Origin: Marseilla massiliensis
GTDB lineage: Bacteria; Bacteroidota; Bacteroidia; Bacteroidales; Bacteroidaceae
Assembly: GCF_016899955.1 (NCBI RefSeq)
Contig: NZ_JACJJL010000011.1
Span: 52,741 to 116,740 of the forward strand
Reading direction: 5' to 3'
Length of the DNA: 64,000 nt
Shown in pieces: positions 44,522 to 53,389 of the stretch. Under the pieces are notes generated by a model, which did not search any database, was not told the origin of the DNA, and was given only the letters and a program-made list of their open reading frames with translations. Position 1 is the stretch's first letter. Each line of letters opens with the position of its first letter. The translations under genes and the position numbers were made by a program.

Positions 44522-45283
44522 TTATTTTTTATTGTTGTTTATTATCAATTTGTTCAAGAAGCGTATTTGGTCTGCAAAGTAAGCATTTTTTTTTGGATAA
44601 TTCAAGCTTAAGCGCTGAATAATTTCCAATGCTTTTGAATATCGGCCTTGTTTTATGTAAATACGGGCTAAAGTTTCGGTGAAGTAGCCCTCGTCATTGT
44701 CTTTTACGCTATCGTTGTCGTTGTTGTCTATTTCCGGCACGAATTGTGGTGTTTCTTTCAGGACAATCTTCCCGCCATCGTTGTTTATGAAGCTGTCAAT
44801 CAGGTTTTGGCCTTTCAGTTTCAATGGTTCCGGGTCGCTTTCGCTGCCGTCGCCGTCTTCGCTTTCCAAGAGGTAGGCCACATAATCGACGGCGGCGTCG
44901 GCCGGTGTAGGCCTTCGTTTCTTTTTCTCTTTCTTTTCCTCTTCTTCCTCTTTCGGTATCGACTCAAGGAAATTGTCGATGAGCGAAATCGTCCTGTTGT
45001 CTTTGCCTGTGGCCGTCTCTTTCGACTGTTCGGTGTTTTGCTGTACTTTGATTTTATAATGTGCGGCTTCCACCAACTGGAATATCACTGTGCGGTCGGT
45101 GATGTATATTGCGGCCCGGCGCAACTCTTCATCGAACGAAGGGTCGTGCAGCAGGTACAGGTTTTGCAGCATCAGCAGCCTTGCTGTCTGGAAATATGGA
45201 TACAGGGCCAGCATGGATCTTAACTCGTACAGGGTGTCCCTGTCGAGTCGTTCCGGATGGTTGATCAGCTCTGTCAGTTCCAT
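44522..45283 (-). CDS. TPR-like cytoplasmic protein of the lptE-secG operon
   Basis: 253 residues, mostly helical, with an N-terminal part (LRSMLALYPYFQTARLLMLQ), an acidic and lysine-rich low-complexity middle (EEEEEKKEKKKRRPTP, residues about 115-130), and a C-terminal TPR-type segment (ETLARIYIKQGRYSKALEII). No catalytic motif. This gene is regularly found between lptE and secG in Bacteroidales, but its function is not established. It lies four bases after lptE. Confidence 0.7.
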   Translation of the reverse strand: MELTELINHPERLDRDTLYELRSMLALYPYFQTARLLMLQNLYLLHDPSFDEELRRAAIYITDRTVIFQLVEAAHYKIKVQQNTEQSKETATGKDNRTISLIDNFLESIPKEEEEEKKEKKKRRPTPADAAVDYVAYLLESEDGDGSESDPEPLKLKGQNLIDSFINNDGGKIVLKETPQFVPEIDNNDNDSVKDNDEGYFTETLARIYIKQGRYSKALEIIQRLSLNYPKKNAYFADQIRFLNKLIINNNKK

Positions 45284-45287
45284 TTGC

Positions 45288-45851
45288 TTACCAATTGGCT
45301 ACTGTTGCGTTGAAAATCTGGTCTGTAATCTCTTCCACCATTTGTGTCACCAACTCTTCTTGCACGGAGTTGAGCGTCTGGGTGTTGTCGTAAGTGGCGG
45401 TTGCGGTAAACTGCCTCTCGAAGTCTTCCGAGTGGTTGGCGTTGTTTGTAAAGCGCACGTTGACCGTCATCGACAATTCTGTTTGTGCTGAGAATCCCTC
45501 GCTCGACACTGCCTTGTTGCGTTGGTCATACCTGGTTATCTCGCCTTCTATCTTCATGTCGCCATCTCTCCTTACCTGTATCAGTTTGGTATGGTTGGCA
45601 TAAAGATCCTTTAGCTGGTTGTTGAATATGCTGGCCATCGGGCCCCACACGTAGCTGGCCCGTATGGGGAAGTCGGCTATCTGTATCGTTTTCGTTTTCG
45701 TGTAATCGATGCTTGCACCGTTGAACTTATATGATATGGAGCATGCCAACAGCATGGTTGCCATGGCGCACGTAATCGCCGCTTCTGTGCAGCGGCGCAA
45801 CCATGGTTTGCCGGTGTTTGCTTTTGTGTATTCCCGTATGGTCTTTTTCAT
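45288..45851 (-). CDS. lptE: LPS assembly lipoprotein LptE
   Basis: From the ATG at 45849-45851 the protein has 187 residues with a lipoprotein signal ending MATMLLAC (lipid Cys37). The frame is open upstream to an ATG at 45914, which would overlap the activator gene and bury the signal, so the inner start is preferred. The mature part (YKFNGASIDYTKTKTIQIAD, then EEITDQIFNATVANW) fits the Bacteroidetes LptE-like family, which partners LptD in placing LPS in the outer membrane. The neighbours on both sides are the usual ones for this gene. Confidence 0.82.
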   Translation of the reverse strand: MKKTIREYTKANTGKPWLRRCTEAAITCAMATMLLACSISYKFNGASIDYTKTKTIQIADFPIRASYVWGPMASIFNNQLKDLYANHTKLIQVRRDGDMKIEGEITRYDQRNKAVSSEGFSAQTELSMTVNVRFTNNANHSEDFERQFTATATYDNTQTLNSVQEELVTQMVEEITDQIFNATVANW

Positions 45852-45906
45852 TTGCTTTGTGTGGTTGGAGACGTCTGTTGGTTGCCGTGGCTGTTGTTGC
45901 CGTCGG

Positions 45907-47139
45907 TTATTCAAGTCCGTATTGCTTTATCCTGCGGTATAGTGTGCGGTCTGATATTCCCAGTTCCGATGCAGCTTTCTTCCTGTTGCCGCCGTTGCGT
46001 TCCAGGGCTTTTTCGAGCATTTGCCTGCCAATGTCGTTCAGGTTCAGGTTTTCGGGTTCGACATATTCTTCGGCTATCGCGTCTTCGGCCATGGTCTTTG
46101 GCTGTTGCTGTATCACTATCGGCCTTTGCTGCAGGGCCGTGCGGTTGTCTATCGGCAGCTTGCTGTCGTCGTTTTGCATTATGTGGCTCCCCTTCATCTC
46201 GTCGAGCTGCTTCTTGAGTATGCTCATGTCTTGCCGCAGGTTGTTGACGTTGCCTTGCAATTCGAAAAGTATCTTGTATAGGATTTCCCTTTCCGTCTCG
46301 AAGCTATGCTCGTTGTTGCTCGGTATCTTTGCCAGTTGTGTGCTTTCCTGGTCCTGGGGTATGAAGTTGGCCAGTATGTCGGCGGTGACAACCCGCTCCG
46401 GGCAAAGGATGGATATTTGCTCGGTTATGTTTTTCAGCTGCCTCACGTTTCCCGGCCACTTGTATTTCATCAGCATCCGTTTGGCGTCGTCTGTCAGGGT
46501 GACTTTCTCCATCCTGTACTTCTCGGCGGTTTGCATGGCAAACAGCCTGAACAGCAACACAATGTCCTCGCCCCTGTCGCGAAGCGGCGGCATTTGTATG
46601 GGTATAGAGTTAAGGCGGTAGTACAAGTCTTCGCGGAATCGCCCTTCGCTTATTGCCTTGCGTATGTTGACATTCGTGGCTGCCACAATCCTTACGTCGG
46701 TCTTTTTCACCTCGGTAGCCCCCACGGGTATGTATTCGCCCGTCTCCAGCACCCTCAGCAGCCTTGCCTGCGTGGCCAGGGGCAGCTCGCCAACCTCGTC
46801 GAGAAACAGTGTACCCTTGTTGGCCACCCCGAAGTAGCCGGGACTGTCGTTGATGGCACCTGTGAACGACCCTTTGACGTGGCCGAACAATTCGCTGTCG
46901 ATGGTGCCTTCGGGTATTGAGCCACAGTTGATTGCGAAGTATTTTTCGCGGCGGCGTGGTGAATTGTCGTGTATCACGCGTGGTATTATCTCCTTTCCGA
47001 CGCCGCTCTCTCCGATGATGAGCACACTAAGGTCTGTCGGCGCCACCTGCAGGGCGACATCGAGCACATGGTTCAACGCGGGGCAGTTGCCCACAATGTT
47101 GTATCTTTGCTTTATGTTTTGGAGCTCCGAAACTTTCAT
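45907..47139 (-). CDS. Sigma-54-dependent transcriptional activator without receiver domain
   Basis: 410 residues. The AAA+ domain starts almost at the N-terminus: Walker A GESGVGKE (43-50), the sigma-54 contact loop GSFTGA (90-95, a GAFTGA variant), Walker B GTLFLDEVGEL (109-119), and arginine-finger region FREDLYYRLNSIP. After a glutamine-rich linker the C-terminus (about 370-410) is a Fis-type helix-turn-helix (NRKKAASELGISDRTLYRRI). There is no response-regulator domain, so the input signal is unknown. Gene order with lptE, TPR and secG suggests a link to envelope biogenesis. Confidence 0.9.
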   Translation of the reverse strand: MKVSELQNIKQRYNIVGNCPALNHVLDVALQVAPTDLSVLIIGESGVGKEIIPRVIHDNSPRRREKYFAINCGSIPEGTIDSELFGHVKGSFTGAINDSPGYFGVANKGTLFLDEVGELPLATQARLLRVLETGEYIPVGATEVKKTDVRIVAATNVNIRKAISEGRFREDLYYRLNSIPIQMPPLRDRGEDIVLLFRLFAMQTAEKYRMEKVTLTDDAKRMLMKYKWPGNVRQLKNITEQISILCPERVVTADILANFIPQDQESTQLAKIPSNNEHSFETEREILYKILFELQGNVNNLRQDMSILKKQLDEMKGSHIMQNDDSKLPIDNRTALQQRPIVIQQQPKTMAEDAIAEEYVEPENLNLNDIGRQMLEKALERNGGNRKKAASELGISDRTLYRRIKQYGLE

Positions 47140-47218
47140 CTATTGTGCGTTTACAGCCTCAGACTGTGGTTGCCGGGGCGCTGTTTTCCCCCGTATGCCG
47201 CGTATGGCTAATTTTCTG

Positions 47219-47226
47219 CAAAGGTA
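47219..47226 (-). promoter_or_regulatory. Promoter -7 box for the activator-lptE-secG operon
   Basis: TACCTTTG on the minus strand, about 80 bases upstream of the activator gene, matches TAnnTTTG. The -33 region is AT-rich without a clear TTTG. Confidence 0.55.
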
Positions 47227-47491
47227 CATATTTTCTTCGATATAATGCCAGTATGGCACTCTTTTTTAATGAATATACGCATTTTGCGCTTGTGCGCAAA
47301 CGGGTCGGTGCGGTGCCGGCAACGGTATGTGGGCATGTTGGAAGCGGGTTAAGGCGCCAGGGGCGCATAGGCGGCGGTCTGCCTGCCGGTTTTGGAGTGT
47401 GAAAATACGCAGTAGGCCACTGCTTGCAAATATGCAACTTGACGACGGTCTGCCATGCCATTGATTTGTGCGCATTTCATGCCGCCCACCC

Positions 47492-47579
47492 GGATGGCCT
47501 GTTCCGCGCAGCGATACGGGCTGTTTCTTTAGACAAAACGGCCCTTTTGGCAATGCGGAAAGGTTTGTTTTGCAACTTG
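47492..47579 (+). repeat. 22-bp-period degenerate repeat cluster C
   Basis: Unit cores lie at 47492 (GGATGG), 47514 (ATACGG), 47536 (AAACGG) and 47558 (GAAAGG), exactly 22 apart. One unit reads ACAAAACGGCCCTTTTGGCA. The 738-base gap 47140-47877 otherwise holds only a promoter box and a hairpin; no gene is supported. Confidence 0.7.
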
Positions 47580-47804
47580 TTGAATGCCAGTCTGTTTGCT
47601 CGATTAGCCTTTGCGGCTGCCTTTAACGGCCAAGTGTTTATTTTGGCATTGGCTTGCAAGGCTTGTCCAAGTCGTGTCGGCAGGTGGCCGCCACCCATTT
47701 TGCTTTGTTCCACATTTCATGGAAAACGGGGCCTTGGGGCTGATTGCGCGTTTTCGGTTGTCGTTTGTTGTGCAAAGGCGGTGGCGGTTGCCTCCGTTTG
47801 CCAC

Positions 47805-47839
47805 TGCGGCTGGGCCCGTTTGTCTCAGGCCCAGCCGCA
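47805..47839 (-). terminator. Hairpin after the flippase-like membrane protein gene
   Basis: TGCGGCTGGGCC pairs perfectly with GGCCCAGCCGCA around an 11-base loop, about 40 bases downstream of the stop at 47878. No T tract on the minus strand. Confidence 0.5.
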
Positions 47840-47877
47840 GGTGTTGGTTGTTGTCCGTTATGGTGCTCTAAATGTGG

Positions 47878-48891
47878 TCAACTGCGCTTTTTGTCGAATT
47901 TGATTAGCAGAAGCCCAATGGCAGTCCATATCAGTTCGCGTATTCTCACGATGAGCGCTATCAGTATTCCTGCGTTTGCAGTGAGGGCAAGCCCCTTGGC
48001 CGACATAAGGAAGCCTCCCTCGCGGCCGCCCAGCTGTAGCGGCATGAAGAATAGCATGTTGGCAAACAGCGATGTGAATGCCAGTATGAGCACACATTGA
48101 AGGAAGTTGGCATGGGGCATTATTACCAGGAGCACGAAGTATATTTCGAGTGCCGAGGTCACCCTGCAGGCCAGTTCGAGCAACACTGCCGAGACGAAAG
48201 CCCTTGGGTTCTGGTTGTGAAGGGCCGCAATCTGGCTGTCGATGGTGGCCAGCTGCTCGCTGTGGCGCTCGATGAACCCACCCACCCGGCGTTTTAGTCC
48301 TGGGAAGTGGCTCAGTATGTTCATGCATCTCACAGCGATGCCTTTCTTATATCCCTTGATGAAAAACCAGATGGCCACTCCGCAAAGGGCGGCCACTATG
48401 GCCAGCATGATGCCCATGGCTATGTTCATGGGTTGCGTGGCCACGTAAAGCAGGCATGACAGCAGCCAGAACCACAGGTGCGAGAATATGTGCGTCATGG
48501 CGTAGAGAATCACCGACGCCGACGCACGCTCTGTCCCAATGCGTGGCGCGAGTGCCATTATACGGTAAGGCTCGCCTCCCATCAGTCCGCACGGTGTGGT
48601 GTAGTTGAGCGCAAATCCCGACACGGTTATTTTATACAGCCACCAGAAGCCCACCTCCTTGGGGCGCCTTAATGGTTCCCCGCGGTTGCTGCATCCAGTG
48701 CTTGCAATGATAATGTACCATGCCGAGGTGTTGAACATGTATAAGAATAGCCATAGGGCAACGACGGCCCCAAACCAATAGCCGGCTCGCCTGAGCCCGT
48801 CGAGCACTTGTGCGAAGTCGAGTTGCGTCACCATCACCACAAGCACAGCGATGCCGAAGATGAAGAACGCGTTCTGGTATTTCTTTTTCAT
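47878..48891 (-). CDS. Flippase-like integral membrane protein (LPG_synthase_TM / UPF0104 family)
   Basis: 337 residues with about eight membrane helices and family marks of the lysylphosphatidylglycerol synthase membrane domain (ALNYTTPCGLMGGEPYRIMA, FMPLQLGGREGGFLMSAKGL). MprF-type proteins move or modify lipids; this free-standing form lacks the synthase domain, so a lipid-flipping or glycolipid role is possible but unproven. The start overlaps the pdxA stop by ATGA, so it is the last gene of the rlmN operon. Its C-terminus is basic (LIKFDKKRS). Confidence 0.8.
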   Translation of the reverse strand: MKKKYQNAFFIFGIAVLVVMVTQLDFAQVLDGLRRAGYWFGAVVALWLFLYMFNTSAWYIIIASTGCSNRGEPLRRPKEVGFWWLYKITVSGFALNYTTPCGLMGGEPYRIMALAPRIGTERASASVILYAMTHIFSHLWFWLLSCLLYVATQPMNIAMGIMLAIVAALCGVAIWFFIKGYKKGIAVRCMNILSHFPGLKRRVGGFIERHSEQLATIDSQIAALHNQNPRAFVSAVLLELACRVTSALEIYFVLLVIMPHANFLQCVLILAFTSLFANMLFFMPLQLGGREGGFLMSAKGLALTANAGILIALIVRIRELIWTAIGLLLIKFDKKRS

Positions 48892-50063
48892 TCTGCCTCA
48901 GGCTGTTCGTCTTCTTGTCTTTGCGGTTTGCTTTCGTGCTTGGGTTGCCTTTCTTCGTGCTTGGCCGGTTCTTTCTGCTTGGGTATGGCAAACCTTGTCT
49001 TCTCGCTTTCGTCACGTTTCTCGTGATACAGCTTGGGCAGCGGGTTGGCCATTGGTTCGTCGTAGCTTTTCCTGTTTCGGTATATGTCGATGGCGGTATA
49101 TATGGCCTGTCGGAACGAGTTGGTGTCAGCAACGCCTTTGCCTGCAATGTCGTAGGCCGTGCCATGGTCGGGAGAGGTGCGCACGATGGGCAGTCCGGCG
49201 GTGTAGTTTACGCCTTCCTCCACGGCGAGCGCCTTGAACGGGGCCAGGCCCTGGTCGTGGTACATGGCCATTATGCCGTCAAACCGGCTGTAGGCGCCGC
49301 TGCCGAAGAATCCGTCGGCGGGGTAAGGGCCGAAGGCCTGTATTCCGCTTTCCTCAAGTTCTTGTATTGCCGGTATTATTGTTTCCTGTTCCTCGGTGCC
49401 AATCAGTCCGCCGTCGCCTGCGTGCGGGTTGAGTGCCAGCACCGCAATCCTCGGGTTTGATATCCTGAAGTCGCGTTTCAGGCTGTTGAAGAATATGCGC
49501 GTCTTTTCTACGATAGCCTCTTTTGTTATGGATTCGGCCACCTCCTTAATGGGTAGGTGAGTGGTGACCAGGGCCACCCTCATGCCGCCGTTCATCAGTA
49601 TCATCAGTGCCTTGTTGCCTTCGCCCACACAGTCTTCGATATACTCCGTGTGCCCGCAAAACTTGAACAGTTTGCTTTGTATGTTCTTTTTGTTTATCGG
49701 GGCTGTCACAAGCACGTCGTACAGGTCGGCACGATAGTCGGTCATGGCGCGGTCGAGGGCCTTGAGCGCAGCTTCGCCGGCCTCTTTCGATGGCTTTCCC
49801 ACCTCGATTTTCACTTCTTCTTCGAATGTGGTCAGCAAGTTGAGCCGTCCGTCACGTGCATCCTCGGCGCGGTTTATTATGCTGAAGTTGGTTTGCAGGT
49901 TGAGCATCTTGCGGTAGTATGCAGCCACTTTCGGTGAGCCGTATATGATAGGGGTGCATATCTCGAACATCGCCGGGTCTTCAAATGTTTTCAGTATCAC
50001 CTCGTATCCGATGCCGTTTGTGTCGCCGTGGGTTATTGCCACGCGTATAAGTTTATTGTCCAT
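48888..50063 (-). CDS. pdxA: 4-hydroxythreonine-4-phosphate dehydrogenase
   Basis: 391 residues. Core motifs: ITHGDTNGIGYEVILKTF at the N-terminus, the metal/substrate segments CGHTEYIEDCVGEG, NPHAGDGGLIGTEE and MYHDQGLAPFKAL, and TSPDHGTAYDIAGKGVAD near residue 310. The enzyme oxidises 4-phosphohydroxythreonine in pyridoxal phosphate synthesis. The last 40 or so residues are a highly charged tail (HEERQPKHESKPQRQEDEQP) outside the usual fold, whose codons overlap the following gene start. It lies 10 bases after the DUF4837 gene. Confidence 0.94.
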   Translation of the reverse strand: MDNKLIRVAITHGDTNGIGYEVILKTFEDPAMFEICTPIIYGSPKVAAYYRKMLNLQTNFSIINRAEDARDGRLNLLTTFEEEVKIEVGKPSKEAGEAALKALDRAMTDYRADLYDVLVTAPINKKNIQSKLFKFCGHTEYIEDCVGEGNKALMILMNGGMRVALVTTHLPIKEVAESITKEAIVEKTRIFFNSLKRDFRISNPRIAVLALNPHAGDGGLIGTEEQETIIPAIQELEESGIQAFGPYPADGFFGSGAYSRFDGIMAMYHDQGLAPFKALAVEEGVNYTAGLPIVRTSPDHGTAYDIAGKGVADTNSFRQAIYTAIDIYRNRKSYDEPMANPLPKLYHEKRDESEKTRFAIPKQKEPAKHEERQPKHESKPQRQEDEQPEAE

Positions 50064-50073
50064 AGATGTATTT

Positions 50074-51063
50074 TTATTTTAGTTTCTTAGGCTGCAGCGT
50101 GTGAAGTGCGGCCTCTATTTGTCTTATCAGATTTCGTTTTGTTTTCTCGGGTGCATACACAAACCCTTCTGCCACTATTGTGCGGCCTCTCGAGCTGTCG
50201 GCTGTGGCTATGCATACGAACGGGCCTCCCATGGCGTCGCCGGCCATTTCCCATAGGCCCCTTAGCTCTGTAGCCCGCCGTCCGTTGCTGTTTGTTTCCT
50301 TGCCGTAGACCGGGGCCCGTCGCGACGTGCGCATGTACATGCCGTCTTCCTCGCCCGGTATGTTGGCTCTCATCACGCTGTCGCGCTTGGCTACCAGTGT
50401 CGGCGTGCTTCGGTCGTAGCCCGGATAGGAGTAGACGCATATGCTTTGCATGCCGCTGGCGGCATTGTCTGACAGCCACACAAAGCCTTTGCCGCGTTTG
50501 ATGGATTGCATGTCGGCAGGTATCAGCATGCTGCACGCTGTCTGTTCGGCCACGGCCTTTGTGCCTTTTGTGTTGTTGCGTTTCTTCAGCTCATCAGTTT
50601 CGGCTTTTATTTCAAACCGGTTTATCAGCCTTGACAACGGCTCGGTGATGTGCTTGGCGCCGTTTGCCGCCGTCAGTGCCGTTGGCATGTCTACATAGAC
50701 CAGCAGTTGCGGCTTCGAGTAAACGTCTTTCTCGTATCTTATGGCTGGCTTTTGGCTTTTGCCCGTGCGTGCAATCACGATGCACCGTGCATATCGTGTG
50801 GCCTGTGTCAGCACAGTGTCGGAGGTAAGCGTCACGTCGAGCGACTTTTCCTGTTGTGGCAGCCCGGGGGCGGGTCTTTCCAGCTCGTCGGCCAGATTGC
50901 CGCCCGTTTCCATGTCGTCGGCCAGCAACAACACAGAGTAGGGCTCCCCACCGCTCTGTGGCTTCAGTGAAATTTCGTTGTCGCATGCCGCCATTGCCAC
51001 CCCCATGCAAATTATTGCGGCTGCCTGCACTGCGCGTCTTGCCATGGCAGCAATGCCCGTCAT
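50074..51063 (-). CDS. DUF4837 family lipoprotein
   Basis: 329 residues. A lipoprotein signal (AAIICMGVAMAAC) leads into a DUF4837-like region with SVLLLADD near the start and the late motif RRATELRGLWEMAGDAMGGP. Function unknown; members occur in Bacteroidetes, typically between rlmN and pdxA as here. Its ATG overlaps the rlmN stop by four bases, so it is translated from the same transcript. Confidence 0.8.
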   Translation of the reverse strand: MTGIAAMARRAVQAAAIICMGVAMAACDNEISLKPQSGGEPYSVLLLADDMETGGNLADELERPAPGLPQQEKSLDVTLTSDTVLTQATRYARCIVIARTGKSQKPAIRYEKDVYSKPQLLVYVDMPTALTAANGAKHITEPLSRLINRFEIKAETDELKKRNNTKGTKAVAEQTACSMLIPADMQSIKRGKGFVWLSDNAASGMQSICVYSYPGYDRSTPTLVAKRDSVMRANIPGEEDGMYMRTSRRAPVYGKETNSNGRRATELRGLWEMAGDAMGGPFVCIATADSSRGRTIVAEGFVYAPEKTKRNLIRQIEAALHTLQPKKLK

Positions 51064-52097
51064 TCGGTCTCTGCGGTTTTGTGTGCCGTCGACAGCAGGC
51101 CGCAGGCGGCAAATATGTCTTCGCCCCGGCTTGCCCTAATCGTAGTGAACACGCCGTGGCCTGTCAGGTAGTCGCGCAGTTCCTCCATCTTTGTGTCGTC
51201 GGCCCCGTGCAGGTCGACACCGGGTATTTGGTGAAACCTGATCAGGTTTACGCGGCATTCGAGCCCTCGGAGCAGTTTCACCAGCTCGCGTGCGTGCAGC
51301 GGCGAGTCGTTGACACCGCCGAACACGATGTATTCAAACGACACCCTTCGCTGTCCGCTGAAGTCATATTGTTTCAACAATTCCACAACATCCCTAATGC
51401 CCATCTGCCCCTCGGCAGGCATCAGTTGGCGGCGTTGTGCCGGGATGGGGGAGTGCAGGCTTATTGCAACATGGCATTGGCTCTCGTCGAGAAACCGGCG
51501 CAGCTTGTTCTTTATGCCCACGCTGCTCACGGTTATCCGCCTCGGGCTCCAGGCCCAGCCATAGTCTGAGGTCAGCACCTCTGTCGCGCGCAGCACGTTG
51601 TCGAGGTTGTCCATAGGCTCGCCTTGTCCCATGAACACTATGTTGGTGAGCCTGTCGTGCTCGGGCAGCGAGTAAATCTGGTTCAATATGTCTGCGGCGG
51701 TTAGGTTGCCTTCAAAGCCCTGCTTGCCTGTTTGGCAGAAGAGGCAGTTCATCTTGCACCCCACCTGCGACGATACGCACAGCGTGGCCCGTTCGCCGTC
51801 GGGTATGAACACCGTCTCGACATACTTCCCGGCAACCGTCGGGAACAGATACTTCACCGTACCGTCCTTTGATTCCAGCCTTTCTGCCGGCTCCATGGCT
51901 CCCACGGTGTACGCCTCTTCAATCCGTGCACGGTTTGCTTTGGATATGTTGGCCATGTCTGCGATGGCCGTTACGTGCTTGTCGTAGAGCCATCCCGCCA
52001 TTTGTTTGCCCACAAATGACGGCAGCCCGAGTGTGCGGGCTGTGGCTGTCAGTTCGTCGAGCGTCATGCCCATCAGTATCTTTTTGCCGCTTTCCAT
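51060..52097 (-). CDS. rlmN: Dual-specificity 23S rRNA/tRNA adenine-C2 methyltransferase RlmN
   Basis: 345 residues with the radical-SAM cluster C114-x3-C118-x2-C121 (VGCKMNCLFCQTGKQG), the family segment NIVFMGQGEPMDNLDNVLRA, and the C-terminal RASRGEDIFAACGLLS whose Cys is the catalytic methylated residue. It methylates A2503 of 23S rRNA and A37 of some tRNAs. It heads the four-gene operon rlmN, DUF4837, pdxA, flippase-like protein, behind a near-perfect promoter. Confidence 0.96.
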   Translation of the reverse strand: MESGKKILMGMTLDELTATARTLGLPSFVGKQMAGWLYDKHVTAIADMANISKANRARIEEAYTVGAMEPAERLESKDGTVKYLFPTVAGKYVETVFIPDGERATLCVSSQVGCKMNCLFCQTGKQGFEGNLTAADILNQIYSLPEHDRLTNIVFMGQGEPMDNLDNVLRATEVLTSDYGWAWSPRRITVSSVGIKNKLRRFLDESQCHVAISLHSPIPAQRRQLMPAEGQMGIRDVVELLKQYDFSGQRRVSFEYIVFGGVNDSPLHARELVKLLRGLECRVNLIRFHQIPGVDLHGADDTKMEELRDYLTGHGVFTTIRASRGEDIFAACGLLSTAHKTAETE

Positions 52098-52122
52098 GCT
52101 TGCATTCTGTGTAATTAGAATG

Positions 52123-52153
52123 CAAAGTTACTGTAAATCGGGCGAATATCAAA
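52123..52153 (-). promoter_or_regulatory. Promoter of the rlmN operon (TTTG-N19-TAACTTTG)
   Basis: On the minus strand TTTG (52150-52153) is followed after exactly 19 bases by TAACTTTG (52123-52130), a full match to the Bacteroidetes -33/-7 consensus. The start codon is about 26 bases downstream. Confidence 0.85.
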
Positions 52154-52265
52154 ATAATTAGGCTATTTTAAGGGCAGTCGTTGCTTATAGGCGGGTAGGC
52201 AGGCTGTCATCGGCGAGGTTGTTGCTGTTTGCGGGCCTCGGGGTGTTTGGAATGCTATTACAGTG

Positions 52266-52601
52266 TCATTCAACCTTGTTTCCGTTTTTGTCGATATAGT
52301 ACCACTCGTCGCTCTCCCAATAATGATACTCACCGCGTGAACCCGTGGCTTCCTTGCTTTTGCCCTTGTCGGTCACTTTCGCCTTGCCGTTTTTGAAAGG
52401 GAAGCCAAAGGCAAAGCGGGGCTTTATTACCGGCTTGCCCTTCTCGTCGGCGTAACCTATTCGTCCCCGGTTGTCCACTATGCGGTACATGCCGTCTTGT
52501 ATGTAGTCGTCGCCATTGTCAAACCGGTATGGGCGGTAATGGACTGTGACACAACAACAGCACAACAAAGCGGTGGCAAGCATTGTAATGACTCTATTCA
52601 T
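52266..52601 (-). CDS. WG-repeat lipoprotein
   Basis: 111 residues from the ATG at 52599-52601, chosen because it places a lipoprotein-type signal (MNRVITMLATALLCCCC) at the N-terminus; an upstream in-frame ATG would add 19 residues. The mature protein carries one or two WG-type repeats (YRIVDNRGRIGYADEKGKPV, then KPRFAFGFPFKNGKAKVTDK). WG-repeat proteins are common around contact-dependent toxin and immunity loci but have no fixed function. It starts the island of small secreted proteins. Confidence 0.65.
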   Translation of the reverse strand: MNRVITMLATALLCCCCVTVHYRPYRFDNGDDYIQDGMYRIVDNRGRIGYADEKGKPVIKPRFAFGFPFKNGKAKVTDKGKSKEATGSRGEYHYWESDEWYYIDKNGNKVE

Positions 52602-52818
52602 GATGAAAAATGTTGCATGTTTAATGGCTGCGAAAAGCCCGTTGACTTGAATATTCACCCATGTCCCGATGATTTACAGTGTCCTTTAGTGGCAAGCCGG
52701 GCTGAGTAGTGTCTGTGCAATCTGTCTTTTCCCGGTCGCCGTGACGCATGATGATTGTCTTGCAAAAATACTTTATTTGCTTCATATAACGTTTCTTCTG
52801 TGCATTTTTATTTGAAAA

Positions 52819-53018
52819 TAAGTAGGTGTTCAAAATTAATTGCCATCAAATTGTGCGCTATTTCGGAGATGCATGCCAAAGTCCGAAGATAGAGCGTAGC
52901 GGGCTACGCGACCGATGAGACTTTGGTATGCGGCCCGAAAGAGCGCACAAGATGGTGGCAAAGATATAGAGGACACCTGCAAGGTCTATTGTATCGGTTA
53001 ATTTTGAACAGCTACTTA
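52819..53018 (+). mobile_element. MITE copy 2 (200 bp)
   Basis: The same length, ends and internal palindromes as the copy at 12771-12970, differing by scattered substitutions. Ends: TAAGTAGGTGTTC and GAACAGCTACTTA. Inner arms GTGCGCTATTTCGG and CCGAAAGAGCGCAC pair, as do GCGTAGC and GCTACGC at the tip. Confidence 0.9.
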
Positions 53019-53078
53019 CAATACTCTGTTGGTAGTAAAGCATTATATTTTCATACCGAATGCATTTACAACAAGTCT

Positions 53079-53360
53079 ATGACAGTTACCGATATATACG
53101 AAGGGATAAACAACAGCGTTGGGTATTATTTCGAGTGGGCACAGGCTCACCCGAGGCACGGGCTTCTGGTTGCGGCAGCATTGCTTGCATTTTGGCTCGT
53201 CGGGTTGTTGCGTCGATGGGAGTGGGCGTGCCGTTGGCAGTACTATTACAAGCTGTGGATGTTCGACGCTTGCAGGCCGGAGACGAAGCGGAAGATACAG
53301 ATTGCGCTGGTGTCTTTGTTGCTCATACTCATATTGGTATGGTATTTCATGTGGGTTTGA
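53079..53360 (+). CDS. Small two-helix membrane protein, possibly immunity-like
   Basis: 93 residues from the ATG at 53079 (MTVTDIYEGINNSVGYYFEW), with helices LLVAAALLAFWLVGLL and IQIALVSLLLILILVWYFMW separated by a basic, aromatic loop. Two-helix proteins of this size are common among immunity proteins of polymorphic toxins (Imm17 type), but the match is too weak to assign. It begins 60 bases after the MITE, on the strand opposite to the rest of the island. Confidence 0.6.
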   Translation: MTVTDIYEGINNSVGYYFEWAQAHPRHGLLVAAALLAFWLVGLLRRWEWACRWQYYYKLWMFDACRPETKRKIQIALVSLLLILILVWYFMWV

Positions 53361-53389
53361 TGCCCCATGGGATGTCTGGCTAATGCCTG

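Noticed and set aside
52858..53043. Short minus-strand frames inside the MITE copies (also near 12861 and 61327)
   Set aside because: All encode the same fragment and simply reflect the repeated non-coding element; no start context or length supports a gene.
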